Positions 6,422-10,066 of a DNA stretch of 10,066 nucleotides are shown here, one piece after another. The notes under the pieces are model-generated. The model was not told the origin of the DNA and made no database searches. It saw nothing but the letters and a program-made list of their open reading frames with translations. Origin of the DNA: Thermoplasmatota archaeon (GTDB lineage: Archaea; Thermoplasmatota; E2; DHVEG-1); NCBI GenBank assembly GCA_018824925.1, contig JAHJFH010000086.1, positions 1-10,066 of the forward strand, given 5' to 3'. How positions within the stretch are numbered: position 1 is the stretch's first letter; every line of letters begins with the position of its first letter. A program made the translations under genes and the position numbers.

Positions 6422-6790
6422 ATGCATCAGCAAGAAAATCCAATAACTCCACTCTTATCTGATAAGAAAAACTGGTTTTCATTTCATTTTCCAACACGTG
6501 TCGAACCCATTCGAAACGTGTTTACACTTCGATTAACCGAAGGAGGTGAATTGGTAGGGTTTGATTTGAAAAAACTAAAAGCTTCTCGAGAGAAATTTAG
6601 TTTTAAAACTTTGCTTAAACGAAAATCTGCCTCTGAAGATATTCAAGGTGAAAAGGAACCTCCAAAGGGGATAAAGGGAAAGTTGTTAGGTGTTGTTGGG
6701 CGTTTCCGAAAGCGTGGTGAAGACGAAAAATCAGAGTCAAAAATTGGTGGGGTTCTTACACGGATAAAAGGAGTGTTTTCCCGTAGTTAA
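6422..6790 (+). CDS. Unrecognised protein with basic amphipathic C-terminus
   Basis: I do not recognise the family. From ATG 6422 it has 122 residues, but the true protein is probably up to about 209 residues long, because the frame is open and coding-like back to 6161. The central part (residues 17-50) is rich in Phe and strand-forming residues: NWFSFHFPTR followed by FTLRLTEGGELVGFDLKK, a compact beta element. The C-terminal 60 residues are strongly basic. They contain two similar Gly-rich amphipathic helices, GIKGKLLGVVGRFRKR (83-98) and GGVLTRIKGVFSRS (109-122), which could bind membrane surface, nucleic acid or a partner. No signal peptide or transmembrane segment is seen. No ribosome binding site precedes ATG 6422, which is a further reason to doubt that start. 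It converges with the winged-helix gene, 20 bases away. Confidence 0.65.
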   Translation: MHQQENPITPLLSDKKNWFSFHFPTRVEPIRNVFTLRLTEGGELVGFDLKKLKASREKFSFKTLLKRKSASEDIQGEKEPPKGIKGKLLGVVGRFRKRGEDEKSESKIGGVLTRIKGVFSRS

Positions 6791-6795
6791 TACCC

Positions 6796-6812
6796 AAAAA
6801 ATATTTTTTTTT
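6796..6812. terminator. Bidirectional A/T-run terminator
   Basis: AAAAAATA followed by nine T lies between the convergent stops at 6790 and 6811. The T-run serves the + gene. The six A on this strand read as six T for the - strand winged-helix gene, so one short palindromic element may end both transcripts. Confidence 0.5.
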
Positions 6813-7218
6813 ATTTTAACCACAGCTTTGATGTCGTCTCATAGGTTAAGGGCCAAAAACCGCTGATTTTTCCCTCGCATGCAAGCCATCCAACAGCATA
6901 TAGAACTTCCTGGTCTGGAACCTGGGTTAATCGTTTAAGTGAAAGAAAATCGACTTCACCCCAGATATCGAGAGCAAGCCATATTTTTCCCGCGTTTTTA
7001 CCAATGGGGTACATTAAATTAGTTTCTCCTAAAATAAAGGCATTACTATCTTGTCGTACCTTGTTTTCTCTGGCAAGCCAACCAATACCACAGTATACTT
7101 CTTGTTCAGATAACCCGGTTTTTTCCTGGAGTTCTTGTGATGTTAATTTCGGATATGTAGTGAGTGCATGCCAGATTTTTCCTGCGTTGAGTCCGCAGAT
7201 GTGATCAATACCAGTCAT
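6811..7218 (-). CDS. Tandem winged-helix (DUF2582-like) DNA-binding protein
   Basis: A 135-residue protein made of two copies of the small winged-helix domain known as DUF2582. Copy 1 covers residues 9-54 (NAGKIWHAL, then GLSEQEVYCGIGWLAREN). Copy 2 covers 73-118 (NAGKIWLAL, then PDQEVLYAVGWLACEG). The NAGKIW start and the GWLA-x-E-x-K ending are kept in both. The family's usual form is a single domain of about 70 residues, so one chain here probably does what a dimer does elsewhere. DNA binding and gene regulation are inferred from the fold. Targets are unknown, though the divergent carbonic anhydrase-like gene (124 bases between starts) is the obvious candidate. Copy 2 has lost the Ser/Lys-rich recognition helix look of copy 1. 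The start is supported by GGGGATG seven bases upstream and by a TATA box. Confidence 0.85.
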   Translation of the reverse strand: MTGIDHICGLNAGKIWHALTTYPKLTSQELQEKTGLSEQEVYCGIGWLARENKVRQDSNAFILGETNLMYPIGKNAGKIWLALDIWGEVDFLSLKRLTQVPDQEVLYAVGWLACEGKISGFWPLTYETTSKLWLK

Positions 7219-7255
7219 TGAAACATCCCCACGGTACTATGAATCATGTGGTGCC

Positions 7256-7262
7256 ATAAATA
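7256..7262 (-). promoter_or_regulatory. Putative TATA box of the winged-helix gene
   Basis: Read on the - strand the site is TATTTAT, 38 bases before ATG 7218. Transcription would begin near 7234, leaving a leader that just holds the GGGGATG binding site. Confidence 0.4.
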
Positions 7263-7294
7263 CCTTATGCCTTTGCTGATGCTATTGGAGGAAA

Positions 7295-7302
7295 ACTATA
7301 AG
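7295..7302 (+). promoter_or_regulatory. Putative TATA box of the carbonic anhydrase-like gene
   Basis: ACTATAAG lies 41-48 bases before ATG 7343 and predicts a transcript starting near 7322-7328. It lies back to back with the - strand promoter at 7256-7262, so a regulator bound in between could act on both. Confidence 0.35.
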
Positions 7303-7342
7303 TGATCCTGCTGAATTTGGGTGACTCAAATGAGTTGGTTTT

Positions 7343-7840
7343 ATGAAGATTGATGCATCAAGTTTCATAGATGAATCTGCAGTTATCATTGGAAATGTTA
7401 CTATTGGGAAGCAGTGTGGGGTTTTTCCGCATGCGGTTATTCGGGGTGATCAAAATAGTATTGTGATTGATGATGGATCAAATGTACAGGATTGTTGTAT
7501 AGTTCATACGGATAAAAAACATGCTGTTTTCATTGGGAAAAATGTGTCGTTAGGTCATTGTTCTATGGTTCATGGGGCTTATCTTGAGGAGGGGGTGCTG
7601 ATTGGTATTAATGCAACGGTGTTAAATGGTGCACGTATTGGAAGGGGCTCGATTATTGGGGCGAATGCATTGGTGACGACAAATATGGAGGTGCCACCGT
7701 TCAGTCTGGTTTTGGGTGTCCCGGGAAAGATCATTAAACAGGATGAATCATTTTATGAGTTGAATTTAAAAAATGCTGAAACGTATCAACAACTTAGTTT
7801 AGAACATAAAAATGGTAAGCATCCGCATCTCATTCGTTAG
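7343..7840 (+). CDS. Gamma-class carbonic anhydrase-like left-handed beta-helix protein
   Basis: A 165-residue hexapeptide-repeat protein of the gamma carbonic anhydrase family. This family forms trimers with metal (Zn or Fe) held between subunits and hydrates CO2 to bicarbonate in active members. The three metal-binding histidines are present: His55 in IVHTD, and His72 and His77 in GHCSMVHGA, with the family's five-residue spacing. Arg34-Gly-Asp36 and Gln49, matching the structural Arg, Asp and Gln of Methanosarcina Cam, are also visible. The acidic proton-shuttle loop of Cam is missing and the chain is short, as in CamH and Pyrococcus-type proteins. Many such relatives have weak or no measured activity, so the function is likely but not certain. 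There is no signal peptide, so it acts in the cytoplasm. GGTGA at 7320-7324 is too far (18 bases) for this ATG and better fits a 7-codon frame at 7330 that overlaps the start. Confidence 0.87.
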   Translation: MKIDASSFIDESAVIIGNVTIGKQCGVFPHAVIRGDQNSIVIDDGSNVQDCCIVHTDKKHAVFIGKNVSLGHCSMVHGAYLEEGVLIGINATVLNGARIGRGSIIGANALVTTNMEVPPFSLVLGVPGKIIKQDESFYELNLKNAETYQQLSLEHKNGKHPHLIR

Positions 7841-7857
7841 GATTTCGTTGATTAGAG

Positions 7858-7865
7858 TTTTTTTT
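7858..7865 (+). terminator. T-run terminator after the carbonic anhydrase-like gene
   Basis: Eight T begin 18 bases after the stop at 7840, with a second T-rich stretch at 7880-7886. No GC-rich stem is present. Confidence 0.4.
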
Positions 7866-7903
7866 AGGGTTTATCTTAGTTTTTTATGGTGATTTCTTAG
7901 AAA

Positions 7904-7914
7904 TTTTAATATAT
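7904..7914 (+). promoter_or_regulatory. Putative TATA box of the Ig-like protein gene
   Basis: TTTTAATATAT lies 35-45 bases before ATG 7949, predicting a start near 7932 and a short leader with the binding site GGAGGG (7936-7941). Confidence 0.45.
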
Positions 7915-7948
7915 GTAATCTATTATTATATATTTGGAGGGTAAAAAT

Positions 7949-8377
7949 ATGAAAAGCAAACGGATTCAGATACTAGTGCTAGCTGGAATTATTTTTTTAT
8001 TTCTCAGCACAGTTGCCATCCCAAGTAGTTGTCGTGTTACTACCACCCCGATAATGCAAGAATCTTTCTGTGAGATTGCACGACCGATTCGAGCTCTATA
8101 TCTCAATGATATGGAAATCTGGGCGTTCAAGCTCATTCAACGAGGTATCGTGCTTGGTGATATCACAATTGAGATAACAGCAGTTGATGATACCTATGGT
8201 ATTGAATATGTCGAGATTAGCATTGATGGTCAAAGAAAAGCCACTATTTATGATCCGCCATACTCGTTTACCTGGGATGAATGGCGACCGGGTTTTCATA
8301 TTCTTGATGCTAAGGCGCAAAATAATAATGGGACCTTTATCAACGCTGAATCATTTCAAATATTGAAATTTGGGTAA
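7949..8377 (+). CDS. Small exported protein with one Ig-like module
   Basis: A 142-residue protein with a Lys/Arg-rich start, a hydrophobic segment at 7-24 (signal peptide or single membrane anchor) and one bacterial/archaeal Ig-like (Big-type) beta-sandwich, about residues 46-142. The module signature is visible: ITIEITAVDD (72-81), GIEYVEISIDG (84-94), a PPYSFTWDEW stretch (103-112), then GFHILDAKAQNNNG. Such modules are usually strung in long secreted or S-layer proteins of Thermoplasmata and methanogens, so a single copy of this size is unusual and may act as a small surface or binding protein. Cys28 and Cys41 could form a disulfide. The start at ATG 7949 is chosen because GGAGGG (7936-7941) lies seven bases before it. 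A TTG at 7934, in frame, would overlap that site and is unlikely. Confidence 0.75.
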   Translation: MKSKRIQILVLAGIIFLFLSTVAIPSSCRVTTTPIMQESFCEIARPIRALYLNDMEIWAFKLIQRGIVLGDITIEITAVDDTYGIEYVEISIDGQRKATIYDPPYSFTWDEWRPGFHILDAKAQNNNGTFINAESFQILKFG

Positions 8378-8397
8378 ATCACGACCTACCCTATTTC

Positions 8398-8406
8398 TTT
8401 TTTTTT
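8398..8406 (+). terminator. T-run terminator after the Ig-like gene
   Basis: Nine T start 20 bases after the stop at 8377, followed by six more T at 8413-8418. It separates the Ig-like gene from the thiolase operon. Confidence 0.45.
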
Positions 8407-8441
8407 ACATGATTTTTTAGAGTTATTTGTATTGGAAAAAG

Positions 8442-8449
8442 TTTTAAAG
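8442..8449 (+). promoter_or_regulatory. Putative TATA box of the thiolase operon
   Basis: TTTTAAAG, preceded by a purine-rich GGAAAAAG that could act as a BRE, predicts transcription near 8470 and a leader of about 35 bases. A weaker TATTTGTA (8424-8431) is an alternative. Confidence 0.4.
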
Positions 8450-8505
8450 ATTTCAATGATAGGTGATTTCTGTCTTCGACGAGATTCGTGGCGGAGGATA
8501 TTCTT

Positions 8506-9684
8506 ATGAATGAAGTCGTACTAGTCGCAGGAGTGAGAACAGCACAAGGAAAGTTTGCTGGTGCTCTCAAAGATTTTCAAGCTACTGATTTAGGTGGCTT
8601 GGTTATAAAAGAAGTAGTGTATCGTGCAGGGATTCAACCCACACAGGTTGATGAGGTTATTATGGGAAATGTTGTCGCTGCTGGACAGGGACAAAATGTT
8701 GCTCGACAGGCGATGATCGCTGCGGGACTTCCCTATGAAACCGGTGCATTTCATGTTAATAAAGTTTGTGGGTCATCGTTAAAGGCCGTGGTACTTGCTA
8801 CACAGGCAATCAAACTGGGAGATGCCTCATGTATCGTTGCAGGTGGTATGGAAAGCATGACCAACTGCCCTTATATTTTGGATAAGGCGCGTTTTGGGTA
8901 TCGTCTGTTTGATGGGAAATTAATTGATGCTATGGTCTGGGATGGTCTTTGGGATAAATATAACAATTTTCATATGGGTATGACGGGAGAAATTGTTGCT
9001 GAACGGTTTGATATAACCCGTAAGGACTGTGATCAATTCGCGGCGAAAAGTCATCAGAAAGCAGCACAAGCTACTGCCCAAGGAAAATTCAAAACAGAAA
9101 TTATGCCAGTTACTATTACTCAGAAAAAAGCGGATCCCCTTCTATTTGTTGAAGATGAGGGAATACGAAGGGATACTACGGCAGAGAAATTAGGTGGTTT
9201 AAAGGCCGTGTTTAAAAAAGATGGTGTTGTCACCGCGGGCAATGCCTCACAAATTACTGATGGCGCATCAGCAACCCTTGTTACTAGTTTAGCGTTTGCT
9301 AAACTACATGATCTTGAAATACTTGCAAAGATACGAGCCTATAATACCGTTGGTGTTAAACCTGAGTATGTTATGGAGGCACCCGTTCCGGGGGTAAAGG
9401 CATTACTTAAGCGGGAGAAACTAAGTATCGATGATATTGATCTTGTCGAACATAATGAAGCGTTTTCATCGGCATCACTTGCGGTTCAAAAAGCATTCGA
9501 TATCCCTGATAACAAATTTAATGTCCATGGTGGTGCTGTGGCAATAGGTCACCCCATTGGATCAAGTGGATCCCGTATTTTAGTAACACTTTTGCATACA
9601 TTAAAACAGTATAAGAAACACCGTGGACTTGCCACTATTTGTTTAGGTGGTGGCCATGCTGTGAGTATGATAATTGAACGATAG
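8506..9684 (+). CDS. Acetyl-CoA acetyltransferase (thiolase), bacterial type
   Basis: A 392-residue thiolase that condenses two acetyl-CoA to acetoacetyl-CoA or cleaves 3-ketoacyl-CoA in the reverse direction. All catalytic parts are visible: nucleophile Cys88 in NKVCGSSLKA, the NEAF motif in EHNEAFSS, His349 in GHPIG, and Cys379 in CLGGGH. These positions and the length match the tetrameric AtoB/PhaA type (about 392 residues). The last motif reads CLGGGHA where CIGGGQG is usual. The common archaeal SCP-x-like thiolase with a DUF35 partner is a different branch, so this looks like the bacterial kind, possibly acquired by transfer. ATG 8506 is preferred because GGAGGAT (8493-8499) sits six bases upstream. 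An in-frame GTG at 8488 would place that site inside the gene. A hydroxyacyl-CoA dehydrogenase gene follows after 11 bases in the same operon. Confidence 0.93.
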   Translation: MNEVVLVAGVRTAQGKFAGALKDFQATDLGGLVIKEVVYRAGIQPTQVDEVIMGNVVAAGQGQNVARQAMIAAGLPYETGAFHVNKVCGSSLKAVVLATQAIKLGDASCIVAGGMESMTNCPYILDKARFGYRLFDGKLIDAMVWDGLWDKYNNFHMGMTGEIVAERFDITRKDCDQFAAKSHQKAAQATAQGKFKTEIMPVTITQKKADPLLFVEDEGIRRDTTAEKLGGLKAVFKKDGVVTAGNASQITDGASATLVTSLAFAKLHDLEILAKIRAYNTVGVKPEYVMEAPVPGVKALLKREKLSIDDIDLVEHNEAFSSASLAVQKAFDIPDNKFNVHGGAVAIGHPIGSSGSRILVTLLHTLKQYKKHRGLATICLGGGHAVSMIIER

Positions 9685-9695
9685 GTGATACAAAC

Positions 9696-10066
9696 ATGAA
9701 GGTTCAATCAATAGGAGTTATAGGCGCAGGAACTATGGGGCATGGGATTGCCCTGGTTGCTGCAAAAGCAGGCTATACCGTCATTTTAAATGATATAAAA
9801 AATGAATATATTGAAAAAGGATTACAAAAAATTGAAGGATTTTTAACAAAAAGTGTTGACAAAGGAAAAATGACGGGTGAAAAGAAAGATCGCATTCTCT
9901 CAAATATTTCAGGTAATGCACGTCTTGAAAGTCTCAAAAATATGGATGTCATTATCGAAGCAATCTTTGAGAATATTACGGTAAAAAAGGAGTTGTTTCA
10001 AAAACTAGAAGGCATCTGTAAAAAACAGACAATTTTTGCCTCGAACACCTCTACAATACCCATAAC
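9696..10066 (+). CDS. 3-hydroxyacyl-CoA (3-hydroxybutyryl-CoA) dehydrogenase, partial at window end
   Basis: The first 123 residues of a 3-hydroxyacyl-CoA dehydrogenase, cut by the window edge. The complete protein is usually about 280-290 residues. It would reduce acetoacetyl-CoA to (S)-3-hydroxybutyryl-CoA with NAD(P)H, or run in the oxidative direction. The Rossmann start is clear: GAGTMG (residues 10-15) and Asp33 at the end of the second strand, which favours NAD. VIIEAIFE (85-92) and ASNTST (115-120) are typical of the family; the Ser/Asn of the latter contact substrate. The catalytic His-Glu pair lies beyond the window. The binding site GGTGAT (9684-9689) overlaps the thiolase stop codon and lies six bases before ATG 9696, showing an operon with probable translational coupling. 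Some homologues carry a fused enoyl-CoA hydratase, which cannot be excluded here. Confidence 0.9.
   Translation, partial: MKVQSIGVIGAGTMGHGIALVAAKAGYTVILNDIKNEYIEKGLQKIEGFLTKSVDKGKMTGEKKDRILSNISGNARLESLKNMDVIIEAIFENITVKKELFQKLEGICKKQTIFASNTSTIPI

Noticed and set aside
6048..7328. The ten-base word GGGTGACTCA occurs at 6048-6057 and 7319-7328.
   Set aside because: It is a short word built around a Shine-Dalgarno-like GGTGA. Two copies in 1.3 kb are too few to call a repeat or operator, and the first has no gene at proper spacing.
79..7840. Strong C-over-G skew at 79-1000 and G-over-C at 4700-5700 and 7343-7840 on the + strand, considered as a replication-origin switch.
   Set aside because: The sign changes from gene to gene (C-rich again near 6240-6420) rather than once, so codon use and gene direction explain it better. 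No origin repeats or Cdc6/Orc gene is seen.

Overview
The window looks like chromosomal DNA from an archaeon, most likely of the Thermoplasmatota (Marine Benthic Group D-like or related). This is inferred from AT-rich TATA-type promoter boxes about 25-40 bases upstream of starts, T-run terminators without GC-rich stems, GGTGA/GGAGG ribosome binding sites, a tandem DUF2582-like winged-helix protein, and an exported single-module Ig-like protein of the kind common in that phylum. No rRNA, tRNA, transposase, integrase or CRISPR array is visible.

Left part (1-2105, + strand). A secreted protein with two alpha/beta-hydrolase domains in tandem (79-1809) is followed by an unrecognised 54-residue gene (1941-2105) with a very good ribosome binding site.

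Centre (2144-5711, - strand). A tight three-gene operon is read right to left. It holds a 601-residue fusion of an aconitase-family large and small subunit, then a separate large subunit, then its small subunit, with gaps of 9 and 1 bases. All three are [4Fe-4S] hydro-lyase/isomerase parts of the isopropylmalate/homoaconitate isomerase type. The fusion has an altered active site: the catalytic Asp-His pair reads Asp-Cys, and a substrate-binding Arg is Lys. It is the best candidate here for undescribed chemistry. The substrate loops of both small-subunit domains match neither the isopropylmalate nor the homoaconitate signature.

Middle right (5867-7840). This part holds a 47-residue zinc-ribbon protein, and an unrecognised protein with a basic C-terminus whose reading frame stays open for 87 codons upstream of its first ATG. 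A two-copy winged-helix regulator on the - strand is divergent from a gamma-class carbonic anhydrase-like protein.

Right end (7949-10066, + strand). A small exported Ig-like protein is followed by a two-gene operon: a bacterial-type acetyl-CoA acetyltransferase (thiolase) and a 3-hydroxyacyl-CoA dehydrogenase cut by the window edge. These two would interconvert acetyl-CoA, acetoacetyl-CoA and 3-hydroxybutyryl-CoA, which points to beta-oxidation or short-chain acyl-CoA metabolism. Several starts are revised here from ribosome binding sites and promoters (5867, 7949, 8506).
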